Shown: positions 53,704-64,000 of the stretch, piece by piece
How positions within the stretch are numbered: the stretch's first letter is position 1
Layout of the letters: each line of letters begins with the position of its first letter
Assembly: GCA_013816595.1 (NCBI GenBank)
Contig: JACDEB010000001.1
Span: 1 to 64,000, forward strand
DNA: 64,000 nt
Reading direction: 5' to 3'
Source of the DNA: Sphingomonas sp.
GTDB taxonomy: Bacteria; Pseudomonadota; Alphaproteobacteria; Sphingomonadales; Sphingomonadaceae
Program-made: the position numbers and the translations under genes
The notes under the pieces: model-generated
Seen by the model: the letters and a program-made list of their open reading frames with translations, nothing else
Databases searched by the model: none
Told to the model about the DNA's origin: nothing

Positions 53704-55026
53704 ATGCGCTGGTCCCAAGCATTCCTCCCGGTCCTCAAGGAAAGTCCGTCCGACGCCCAGATCGTCAGCCACAAGCTGATGCTCCGCGCTGGGCTGGTGC
53801 GCCAGACCGCGGCCGGTATTTACGCCTGGCTTCCGCTCGGCTGGCGGGTGTTGCAGAAGATCGAGCAAATCGTCCGCGAGGAGCAGGATCGCGCCGGGGC
53901 GATCGAGATGCTGATGCCGACGCTTCAATCGGCCGAGCTGTGGCGGACCAGCGGCCGCTACGACGCTTACGGCCCCGAAATGCTGCGCATCAAGGACCGC
54001 CACGAGCGCGAAATCCTTTACGGTCCGACCAATGAGGAAATGATCACCGCGATCTTCGCCGGCGACGCCAGAAGCTACCGCGATCTGCCGCGCACTTTAT
54101 ACCACATCCAGTGGAAATTCCGCGACGAGGTTCGCCCCCGCTTTGGCGTTATGCGCGGCCGCGAATTTCTGATGAAAGACGCCTATAGCTTCGACCTCGA
54201 CGAGGGCGCCGCTCGGCTGAGCTATTACACCCAGATGCTGGCCTATCTGCGAACATTCCAGAGGATGGGTATCAAGGCAGTGCCGATGAAGGCCGCGAGC
54301 GGACCGATCGGCGGCGACCTCAGCCACGAATTCATCGTTCTCGCACCAACCGGCGAAAGTGAAGTGTTTTACGATTCGGCCTATGACGGTTTCGACTGGC
54401 ATCAGAATGATCTGCGCTACGGGGATGAAGCCGGGCTCAAGGGACTCTTCGATCAGGTCAATTCGACTTATGCGGCGACCGACGAAACCCACGACGAAGC
54501 ACGCTGGGCCGAAGTCGCCGAGGACCGCCGCCGCACCGGTCGCGGGATCGAGGTCGGGCATATCTTTTACTTCGGGACCAAATATTCCGATGCCATGGGC
54601 CTCAAGGTCTCGGGCAAGGACGGATCGCCGGTGGTCCCGCACATGGGCAGCTACGGCGTCGGCGTGTCGCGGCTGATCGGCGCGATCATCGAGGCCAGCC
54701 ACGACGAGACGGGGATCGTGTGGCCCGAAGCGGTCGCACCGTGGAAGGTCGGGATCGTGACCATGCGCGCCGATGACGAGGCCAGTGCCGGGGCCGCCGA
54801 CCGCCTGTACGAACATCTTCGAATGGCCGGGGTCGAAGTGCTCTACGATGACCGCGACGAGCGCGGCGGAGTCAAATTGGGCTCGATGGACCTGATCGGG
54901 CTGCCGTGGCAGGTGATCGTCGGACCGCGCGGCATCGCCGCCGGAACGGTCGAGCTTAAGAACCGCCGCAGCGGCGAGCGCGAAGAGATCAGCCTCGAAT
55001 CCGCGCTTGCGAGGCTGACCGCATGA
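53704..55026 (+). CDS. proS: Prolyl-tRNA synthetase (short type)
   Basis: [75 protein letters not shown]. Confidence 0.98.
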   Translation: MRWSQAFLPVLKESPSDAQIVSHKLMLRAGLVRQTAAGIYAWLPLGWRVLQKIEQIVREEQDRAGAIEMLMPTLQSAELWRTSGRYDAYGPEMLRIKDRHEREILYGPTNEEMITAIFAGDARSYRDLPRTLYHIQWKFRDEVRPRFGVMRGREFLMKDAYSFDLDEGAARLSYYTQMLAYLRTFQRMGIKAVPMKAASGPIGGDLSHEFIVLAPTGESEVFYDSAYDGFDWHQNDLRYGDEAGLKGLFDQVNSTYAATDETHDEARWAEVAEDRRRTGRGIEVGHIFYFGTKYSDAMGLKVSGKDGSPVVPHMGSYGVGVSRLIGAIIEASHDETGIVWPEAVAPWKVGIVTMRADDEASAGAADRLYEHLRMAGVEVLYDDRDERGGVKLGSMDLIGLPWQVIVGPRGIAAGTVELKNRRSGEREEISLESALARLTA

Positions 55027-56273
55027 TCCTCAATCGTGCCGAGCGCATGCTCGTCCGCCGCTATCTGCTTCCCGGCAAGGGCGAAGGGTTCATCTTCCTG
55101 GTCGCAGCGATCAGCCTGGTCGCGGTGGCGCTGGGGGTCGCGGCGCTGATCATCGTGATGAGCGTCATGAACGGCTTTCGGGGCGAATTGCTCGACAAGA
55201 TCGTTGGCCTCAACGGCCACGCAGTGGTCCAGGGTTATGACGGCCAGTTGGGCGATTGGCAGCAGATCGCGGCCAAGGCCAAAGCGACCCCGGGGGTCAC
55301 CTCGGCGCTGCCGCTGATCGAACAGCCGCTGATGGCTTCATCCAACGGCCGGGTCGAAGGCGTCCTGGTGCGCGGGATGCGCTGGCCCGACGTCATGGAA
55401 AACTCCACCATCACCAGCGGAGTCCAGGCCGGCGACCTCAAGTCGATCGTTCCGCGCAGCGGACGGGTCGCGATCGGCTCGCGGCTTGCCCAGGCGCTTG
55501 GCGCGGGTCCGGGCAGCGAAATCAGCCTGATCAGTCCCGAAGGCCGCTCGACCGTCGTTGGCACCGTCCCGCGCATCGTATCCTATACCGTCGGCGCGGT
55601 ATTCGAAGTCGGCGTCTATGATTATGACAAGGCCTTCGTGATCATGCCGATGGAAGACGCTCAGGACCTGCTGATGCTCGGCGACAAGGTCGGCATGGTC
55701 GAATTGCAGACGTCCGACCCCGACAAGGTCGGCGAAATCGTCGCGCCCTTGCGGCCTGTGGTTCAGGGCCGGGGAATGATCGTCGACTGGCGGCAGATGA
55801 ACAGCGCCTTGTTCTCGGCGCTGGAAGTCGAGCGGGTGGCGATGTTCGTCGTCCTGTCGTTGATCGTTTTGGTCGCGGTGTTCAATATCCTGTCGTCGCT
55901 GATCATGCTTGTTCGCGCCAAGACCCGCGATATCGCGATCCTCCGGACGATGGGCGCCAGCCGCAAAGGAATGATGAAAGTATTCGTCACCGTCGGTGTC
56001 ACCATCGGCTCGCTTGGCATCGTCCTTGGTGCGGTTCTCGGCGCGATTTTCCTGTTCTTCCGCCAGAACGTCGTCGATGTGATCCAGGCGATGACCGGCC
56101 AGAATTTGTGGGATCCGTCGGTTCGGGTGCTTGCCGATCTGCCATCGAAGACCGACCCGATCGAAGTCGCTGCGATTGTCCTGACCGCGCTCGTGCTGTC
56201 GTTCCTCGCGACCCTCTATCCAGCTTACAAGGCCGCCGGGACCGATCCGGTGCAGGTGCTTCGTTATGAGTGA
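55023..56273 (+). CDS. Lipoprotein-releasing ABC transporter permease (LolC/LolE/LolF family)
   Basis: [42 protein letters not shown]-terminal [20 protein letters not shown]. Confidence 0.95.
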   Translation: MILNRAERMLVRRYLLPGKGEGFIFLVAAISLVAVALGVAALIIVMSVMNGFRGELLDKIVGLNGHAVVQGYDGQLGDWQQIAAKAKATPGVTSALPLIEQPLMASSNGRVEGVLVRGMRWPDVMENSTITSGVQAGDLKSIVPRSGRVAIGSRLAQALGAGPGSEISLISPEGRSTVVGTVPRIVSYTVGAVFEVGVYDYDKAFVIMPMEDAQDLLMLGDKVGMVELQTSDPDKVGEIVAPLRPVVQGRGMIVDWRQMNSALFSALEVERVAMFVVLSLIVLVAVFNILSSLIMLVRAKTRDIAILRTMGASRKGMMKVFVTVGVTIGSLGIVLGAVLGAIFLFFRQNVVDVIQAMTGQNLWDPSVRVLADLPSKTDPIEVAAIVLTALVLSFLATLYPAYKAAGTDPVQVLRYE

Positions 56274-56940
56274 CCCGGTCCTCGAGACCCGCGCGCTCAA
56301 ACGCAGTTTTACGCAGGGCGATGTTACCATCCACGTGCTTCGCGGCGTCGATTTGTCGGTCCGGCCGGGCGAAATCGTCGGTTTGCTGGGTCCGTCGGGA
56401 TCGGGCAAATCGACTCTGCTTCAGGCGGTCGGGCTGCTCGAGGGGGGCTTCGAAGGGTCGATCCGTTTAAAGGGGGAGGAGGCGGCCAGTCTCGACGATG
56501 ATGGCCGCACGCGCTTGCGCCGCGAATTGCTCGGTTTCATCTATCAATTCCATCACTTGCTGCCCGAGTTCAGCGCGCTTGAAAATGTCGTGCTTCCGCA
56601 ATTGGTCTATGGCGTCGAGACCGCTGCGGCGCGGGCCCGCGCTGCGGATTTGCTCGGCATCCTCGGGCTTAGCCTGCGGCTCGACCACCGCCCGGCGAAA
56701 CTATCGGGCGGGGAGCAGCAACGAGTCGCTGTTGCCCGAGCGCTCGCCAATCGCCCGCCGCTGATCCTGGCGGATGAACCCACCGGTAACCTCGACGAGA
56801 AGACCGCCGACACCGTGCTTGGCGAATTGTTGAAGATGGTTCGGGGGGAGGGCAGCGCGGCGCTCATCGCAACGCACAACGAGCGCCTCGCCGCGAAGAT
56901 GGACCGGGTGGTGCGCTTGCACGATGGAGTGCTGAGCTGA
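56266..56940 (+). CDS. lolD: Lipoprotein-releasing ABC transporter ATP-binding protein LolD
   Basis: [42 protein letters not shown]. Confidence 0.96.
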   Translation: MSDPVLETRALKRSFTQGDVTIHVLRGVDLSVRPGEIVGLLGPSGSGKSTLLQAVGLLEGGFEGSIRLKGEEAASLDDDGRTRLRRELLGFIYQFHHLLPEFSALENVVLPQLVYGVETAAARARAADLLGILGLSLRLDHRPAKLSGGEQQRVAVARALANRPPLILADEPTGNLDEKTADTVLGELLKMVRGEGSAALIATHNERLAAKMDRVVRLHDGVLS

Positions 56941-56990
56941 GCGCTGCCAATCCCCTTGGAACCGGTTCGGGCCGGGTCTAGGGTTTGGTG

Positions 56991-57902
56991 ATGGAACGTC
57001 CCAACAACACCACTTTGGCATTACTCGGCGGGTTCGCCGTGCTGCTGATTATCATCGCGGTGTTTGCCGCGACTCGCAATTCGGACCAGGACAAGCTTGG
57101 CGACGCAGCGACCATCACTGCCGCCGGCGACCCCGATCTGACCAAGGCCTGTTCCGGCCAGCTCGTCTATGACCAGATCAAGCGCGCCTTGTTCCGCCAG
57201 GCGGCGCAGGTTCGGGCGGGTGACCAGCCGGCCTATGACAAGATTTCCGCGGCCGCTTCGGTGCGGATGGAAAATGCCGTCGCCGAGGGCCAGGAGCGCG
57301 AAATCATTGCTTGCTCGGGATCGCTGTCGATCGATCTTCCGCCCGGTGTCGCAACCGTCGCCGGGCGACACTTGCTGATGAGCGATATCTATTACGGCGT
57401 GGTCGAACGCGCGGGCGGCGGCGGCAAGGTCGTCCAGCTGCGCAATGCCAATGCGCTAATCGATTCGCTCGCCACCCTGACCATCACCGCGCAGCAGACC
57501 ACGCCATTGCCCTTGCCCGGCCCGGCAGCCGACGCGCCGGTCGACGATCCCAATGCCATCGACCCGTTGGCGCCGGTCGAGCCGGCGCGGCCGGCTCCGT
57601 CGCCGTCGCCGGCGACGTCGGTATTGCCGAGCTTCGATTGCACCCGGGCCCGCTCACGGGGCGAGCAAGCGGTCTGCGCCGACCCGGCACTGGCGTCGCT
57701 CGATCGGGCCATGGCCAGCGAATATCGCCGTGCCGTTGCCGTCTCGACTCCGGAACAAGCCGCGGCGTTGCGCCAGACCCGCGACCGGTTTCTAACCTAT
57801 CGCGACAATTGTCCGTCGAATACGTGCATCGCCGATAGTTACACCGGTCGCATCCGCGAAATTCGGGACATTGTTTCGGGGCGCTGGCAACCGCAGCGAT
57901 AG
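56991..57902 (+). CDS. Membrane-anchored protein with C-terminal LprI-like domain
   Basis: N-terminal TM TLALLGGFAVLLIIIAVFA; C-terminal FDCTRARSRGEQAVCADPALASLDRAMASEYRRA...RDNC. Confidence 0.7.
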   Translation: MERPNNTTLALLGGFAVLLIIIAVFAATRNSDQDKLGDAATITAAGDPDLTKACSGQLVYDQIKRALFRQAAQVRAGDQPAYDKISAAASVRMENAVAEGQEREIIACSGSLSIDLPPGVATVAGRHLLMSDIYYGVVERAGGGGKVVQLRNANALIDSLATLTITAQQTTPLPLPGPAADAPVDDPNAIDPLAPVEPARPAPSPSPATSVLPSFDCTRARSRGEQAVCADPALASLDRAMASEYRRAVAVSTPEQAAALRQTRDRFLTYRDNCPSNTCIADSYTGRIREIRDIVSGRWQPQR

Positions 57903-57962
57903 CTGGGGATAAGTCGCGGCATGTCCTTTGCCGAGCGCGTTTGAGGCCGCATATTCGTTGGC

Positions 57963-60900
57963 GTGACTCGACCCTTCGTTCCACTTCGCGTGCTGTCCTC
58001 CTTCACCATGCTGGAAGGGGCGATCGAACCCAAGCAGATCGCCGAGCTTGCGGCGCGGCTGGAATTCCCGGCGATTGCGCTTGCGGACCGCAACGGCCTG
58101 TATGGAGCGATGCCGTTCAGCGACGCCTGTTTCGCCAAGGGCGTCCAGCCGATCATCGGCACCTTGTTGTGCCTTGCCCGGCCAGCCGACGCGATTGGCG
58201 GCCAGAAGCTCGATTGGCTCGCGCTCCTTGCCCAGTACGAACAGGGCTATGCGAATTTGTGTACCCTGGTTTCGGCGGCCCATCTCGATCGTCCGGCGGG
58301 GGATGACCCGCACATCAGCTTTGATCAGCTGGCGGGGAAAAGCGACGGGCTGATCGCATTGACGGCGGGCGGGGAAGGGGCGCTTGCCCGGCTGTTCGAG
58401 GAAGGGCAGAATGCCAAAGCCGAGGCTTATTGCGATCGGCTGCAGGCTTTATTCCCGGATCGGCTCTATATCGAATTGTCGCGCCGCGGCGATGCGGTCG
58501 AGGAAGCTGCCGAACCGGCGTTGATCAAGCTCGCATTCGCGCGTGAAATTCCCCTGGTTGCGACAAACCCCGTGCAATATTCAGAGCCAAGTTTCCACGC
58601 CGCGCATGACGCGCTGCTGTGCATCGCCAACTCAGCCTATATCGAAAGCGCCGACCGACCGACATCGTCGCCGGATGCGTGGTTGAAATCCGGGCCGATG
58701 ATGGCGGAATTGTTCGCTGATGTCCCCGAGGCCCTGGCCAACACCTCCGTCATCGCCCAGCGCTGCGCAGTCGCCGCGCCGCAGCGCAAGCCGATCCTTC
58801 CGCGCATGGGCGACGACGAAGCCGAGCAACTGCGGCGCGATGCTTTGGCCGGCCTGGAAGCGCGGCTTGGCCCGCGCGTCATCGAGGATCGGCAAAGCTA
58901 TTTCGACCGGCTCGATTTCGAACTCGACGTGATCAACGGAATGGGCTTTGCCGGTTACTTCCTGATCGTCGCCGACTTCATCAAATGGGCCAAGGCCAAT
59001 GACATTCCGGTTGGCCCCGGTCGCGGATCGGGCGCGGGCAGCGTGGTTTCCTGGGCGCTGACCATCACCGATCTCGACCCGATCCCGCTCGGCCTGCTGT
59101 TCGAACGCTTTCTCAATCCCGAACGCGTGTCGATGCCCGATTTCGACATCGATTTCTGCGAAACCCACCGCGACAAGGTCATTACCTACGTCCAGGGCAA
59201 ATACGGCCGCGACAAGGTCGCGCAAATCATCACCTTTGGGCGATTGAAGGCGCGCGCGGTGCTCAAGGACACCGGACGCGTATTGCAGATGAGCTACGGC
59301 CAGGTCGACCGCCTCGCCAAGCTCATCCCGAGCCACCCAACCGATCCGTGGACGTTGCCGCGCGCACTCGACGGAGTGATCGAGCTGCGCCGCGAATATG
59401 AGGGCGACGGCGACGTCAAGCGCCTGTTCGACCTCGCGATGAAGCTTGAAGGCCTGCCGCGCCACGCCTCCACCCATGCCGCGGGCGTGGTCATCGGCGA
59501 CCGCCCGCTCGACGAACTCGTTCCGCTCTACCGCGATCCGCGCTCGGACATGCCGGTGACCCAGTTCGACATGAAATATGTCGAGGCGGCGGGGCTGGTA
59601 AAGTTCGACTTCCTGGGTTTGAAGACCCTGTCGGTGCTCAAGGAGGCACAGCGCCTGCTTTCGGAGCAAGGGGTCGAGGTTAATCTCGAGACCCTGCCGT
59701 GGGATGATGCGGCAGTGTTCGAGCTGCTCCAGCGCGGTGACACGGTCGGTGTGTTCCAGCTTGAATCCGAGGGCATGCGGCGGACACTTTCCGCGGTCCG
59801 TCCGACGAGTTTCGAGGATATCATCGCTCTCGTCTCGCTCTACCGGCCCGGGCCGATGGACAATATTCCGCTGTTCGGCGACCGCAAGAACGGCCGCCAG
59901 CCGATTGCCTATCCGCATCCTCTGCTCGAGGATGTACTGAGGGAAACCTACGGCATCTTCGTCTATCAGGAACAGGTCATGGAAGCGGCGCGCGTGCTCG
60001 CCGGCTATTCGCTCGGCGACGCCGATCTGCTGCGCCGCGCAATGGGCAAGAAAATCCAGTCGGAAATGAACGCCCAGCGTTCGCGCTTCATCGACGGCGC
60101 CGCGGCCAATGCGATCGATGCGCCCAAGGCCAATGAATTGTTCGACTTGATCGACAAGTTCGCCGGCTATGGTTTCAACAAGAGCCACGCCGCCGGCTAT
60201 GCGCTGATCGCGTACCAGACCGCCTGGCTGAAAGTTCACCATCGGCCCGAATTCACCGCCGCGTCGATGAGCTTCGACCTTGCCCAGACCGACAAGCTGG
60301 CGCTGTTCGTCGAGGACATGCGCCGCGGCGACATCGACTGTCTCGGCCCCGACATCAATTCCAGCAGCTCGCGCTTCACGGTTGAGAGCGGCGGGGTGCG
60401 CTACGCCCTGGGCGCGCTCAAGGGGGTCGGCGACAAAGCGATGGACTCGGTGGTCGGCGAACGGACGCGGGGCGGGGCCTTCGCCAGCCTCGAGGATTTC
60501 GCTGCCCGGATCGACCCGCGCTGGCTTAACCGGCGCCAGGTCGAAAGCCTGGCCGAGGCTGGCGCCTTCGACGCTCTTGATCCCGACCGGGCAGCGGTCT
60601 TCGCCGGGGCCGAGTTGATCCTCGCCCATGCCGCATCTGCGCACGATCAGAAGACCACCGGCCAGGCGGCGTTGTTCGGCGGCAGCGGGGGCGAGACCGT
60701 CCCGATCCGCTTGCCGCGCGACAAGCATTGGACGATCGCCCAGCGCATGGCCGCCGAGCGCGATTCATTCGGCTATTATTACTCTGCTCACCCGGTCGAG
60801 GCGCACCGCCATTTGCTCGCTGCGCACAAGGTCAAAACCTATGCCGAGATTGGCGAAATGCGGGTCGGCGAAGGCGAGCGGGTCGGCGCGTCGATGGCGG

Positions 60901-61406
60901 CGCTGGTCGAGGACGTGCGGTGGCGCACGTCGGCGCGCGGTCGGCGCTACATGATGGCCAGCCTATCCGACAGCAGCGGCCAATATGTCGCGACGGCTTT
61001 CGAAGAGGAGGCGACCAACGCGCTTGAGGCCGCTGCGCGCGACGGCGGCTCGGGGCTCTTGACGGTCGAGCTGGACCGCCGCGCCGGGGATGAATTGCCG
61101 CGGGTTACGGTCAAGCGTTTCCAATCGCTGGCGAGCCTGGCCAAGCGCAGCCGCCTGCAGATGATCATCCGGATTGCCGACGACAGCCTGATCGCTCGAA
61201 TCGCCAAGGAATTGGCGGGCGCGAAAGGTGGCAATGGCGTGGTCAGGCTGATTATTCGTCTCAGCGGGGGCGGGCAGGCGAGCCTTGTCGCCGGGCGTGA
61301 TTTCACCCTCGATGCCGAACTCTCGGCCAGGATCGAACGGATCGCGGGTGAAGACAGCGTTGAACTGACCGCGCAGGAGCCGGCGAAACTCGCTTTGGTC
61401 GGCTAG
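57963..61406 (+). CDS. dnaE: DNA polymerase III subunit alpha
   Basis: FVPLRVLSSFTMLEGAI; GPGRGSGAGSVVSW; MPDFDIDFCETHRDKVITYVQGKYG. GTG start. Confidence 0.99.
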   Translation: MTRPFVPLRVLSSFTMLEGAIEPKQIAELAARLEFPAIALADRNGLYGAMPFSDACFAKGVQPIIGTLLCLARPADAIGGQKLDWLALLAQYEQGYANLCTLVSAAHLDRPAGDDPHISFDQLAGKSDGLIALTAGGEGALARLFEEGQNAKAEAYCDRLQALFPDRLYIELSRRGDAVEEAAEPALIKLAFAREIPLVATNPVQYSEPSFHAAHDALLCIANSAYIESADRPTSSPDAWLKSGPMMAELFADVPEALANTSVIAQRCAVAAPQRKPILPRMGDDEAEQLRRDALAGLEARLGPRVIEDRQSYFDRLDFELDVINGMGFAGYFLIVADFIKWAKANDIPVGPGRGSGAGSVVSWALTITDLDPIPLGLLFERFLNPERVSMPDFDIDFCETHRDKVITYVQGKYGRDKVAQIITFGRLKARAVLKDTGRVLQMSYGQVDRLAKLIPSHPTDPWTLPRALDGVIELRREYEGDGDVKRLFDLAMKLEGLPRHASTHAAGVVIGDRPLDELVPLYRDPRSDMPVTQFDMKYVEAAGLVKFDFLGLKTLSVLKEAQRLLSEQGVEVNLETLPWDDAAVFELLQRGDTVGVFQLESEGMRRTLSAVRPTSFEDIIALVSLYRPGPMDNIPLFGDRKNGRQPIAYPHPLLEDVLRETYGIFVYQEQVMEAARVLAGYSLGDADLLRRAMGKKIQSEMNAQRSRFIDGAAANAIDAPKANELFDLIDKFAGYGFNKSHAAGYALIAYQTAWLKVHHRPEFTAASMSFDLAQTDKLALFVEDMRRGDIDCLGPDINSSSSRFTVESGGVRYALGALKGVGDKAMDSVVGERTRGGAFASLEDFAARIDPRWLNRRQVESLAEAGAFDALDPDRAAVFAGAELILAHAASAHDQKTTGQAALFGGSGGETVPIRLPRDKHWTIAQRMAAERDSFGYYYSAHPVEAHRHLLAAHKVKTYAEIGEMRVGEGERVGASMAALVEDVRWRTSARGRRYMMASLSDSSGQYVATAFEEEATNALEAAARDGGSGLLTVELDRRAGDELPRVTVKRFQSLASLAKRSRLQMIIRIADDSLIARIAKELAGAKGGNGVVRLIIRLSGGGQASLVAGRDFTLDAELSARIERIAGEDSVELTAQEPAKLALVG

Positions 61407-62365
61407 AGTTCATTCTCCGTCGCCGGTGCTGGCGGTTCGGCGACGGGTGGCTCAGGTGAATCGGACTCAATACCCTCTACCGGCGCTTCATCGATCGCAT
61501 CGGGATTGGTCGCTGGGTCATCGACCGTTTCCAGTGGCGGCGGCGGGGCGGTTGTTTCATATTCGTCGCCGGGCAGAGGCCGGGCCTTCTTCGCGGTCGG
61601 CGGCGGCGCTTTGTTCACCGGTGCCGCAGCACCCTTGTAGATGCAGGCATCGAGACCATCGCGGCCAACCACATTGATGCGAGCGTTAATCGTGTTGCCG
61701 TAGCGGCGGGTGAAGCCCTTGGGCGCCACTGCGCCGCGCTTTTTGGGCAGCGGCAGGACCGCGGCGATCCGCGCTGCCTCGGTCGCGCTCATGGCCGATG
61801 CGTCATGGCCGAAATAGCGCAGCGACGCGGCATTGGCGCCATAAGTGCCAAGGCCGGTCTCGGCATTGTTGAGATAGACCTCCATGATCCGGCGCTTGCC
61901 CCACAGATTTTCGATGAGGAAGGTGAACCACGCCTCAGCCCCCTTGCGGGCATAGCCGCCGCCATTCCACAGGAAGGTCGTTTTCGCGGTCTGCTGGCTG
62001 ATGGTCGATCCGCCGCGAATGCGCCCACCGCTGGCATTGCGCTTCATCGCGTCCTGAATTGCGTCGATATCGAAGCCGTTGTGGCTGCAAAACTTGCCAT
62101 CCTCCGCAGCGATCGCAGCGCGCACCATGTCCCGATCCATGTCGCTGATCGGCATCCAGTCGCGAACCGCGCCGCGCCCGGCGATCTGGTCGGCGATCAT
62201 GGTTGCGGTCGTCGGCGGCGAAATGAAGCGATAGGCAAGTACCAACAAGACCGACAGCAGGATGAAGGCGACGACCAGCTTGATCAGGAACCACAGGACC
62301 CGGCTTACTGCCCCGCCTTTGGCCTTGGGCTTGCGATAGCGGGGAATGCTGTTCGTTTTTGCCAT
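61403..62365 (-). CDS. mtgA: Monofunctional biosynthetic peptidoglycan transglycosylase with disordered C-terminal tail
   Basis: AAEDGKFCSHNGFD; RGGSTISQQTAKTTFL; KRRIMEVYLNNAETG. Confidence 0.92.
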   Translation of the reverse strand: MAKTNSIPRYRKPKAKGGAVSRVLWFLIKLVVAFILLSVLLVLAYRFISPPTTATMIADQIAGRGAVRDWMPISDMDRDMVRAAIAAEDGKFCSHNGFDIDAIQDAMKRNASGGRIRGGSTISQQTAKTTFLWNGGGYARKGAEAWFTFLIENLWGKRRIMEVYLNNAETGLGTYGANAASLRYFGHDASAMSATEAARIAAVLPLPKKRGAVAPKGFTRRYGNTINARINVVGRDGLDACIYKGAAAPVNKAPPPTAKKARPLPGDEYETTAPPPPLETVDDPATNPDAIDEAPVEGIESDSPEPPVAEPPAPATENEL

Positions 62366-62400
62366 TGTCAGCGCCTAGCGCGGTGAAGGCAGTGCTTCAA

Positions 62401-64000
<1,600 letters not shown>

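Noticed and set aside
53343-54035. 230-aa ORF starting inside tRNA-Met and running into proS
   Set aside because: Overlaps the tRNA and the proS frame; no protein-like features. The 53581 upstream extension of proS is likewise not credited.
58632-60728. 698-aa ORF antisense to dnaE
   Set aside because: Shadow ORF; no recognisable domain and low-complexity composition.

Overview
High-GC window of core chromosome from an alphaproteobacterium, most likely a sphingomonad (inferred from gene content and order: lptD-surA-pdxA-rsmA, DUF2066-hda, cckA plus a FAT GUY-like receiver, DUF3775, ccmCDEFGH). About 64 protein genes are packed very tightly. pckA runs off the left edge and alaS off the right edge. 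There are three tRNAs: Val-CAC, His-GTG and Met-CAT. I found no rRNA, CRISPR array, transposase, integrase, phage module or toxin-antitoxin/defence island, and no convincing undescribed multi-gene system. The most interesting signals are: (1) six of ten convergent gene pairs share a 4-nt reciprocal stop codon (CTAG/TTAA/TTAG/CTAA), and an eighth pair (clpX/L,D-transpeptidase) ends in a 20-nt palindrome carrying both stop codons; (2) a PPK2-like protein with degenerate Walker A and Walker B motifs; (3) cckA followed by a FAT GUY-like single-domain receiver, about 1 kb upstream of a clpX that has no adjacent clpP; (4) a 328-nt non-coding stretch with a strong hairpin between tRNA-Met and proS; (5) a REP-like palindrome abutting an uncharacterised WTHEAH/YHET family gene. 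Family assignments are from motif recognition only; no database search was run.
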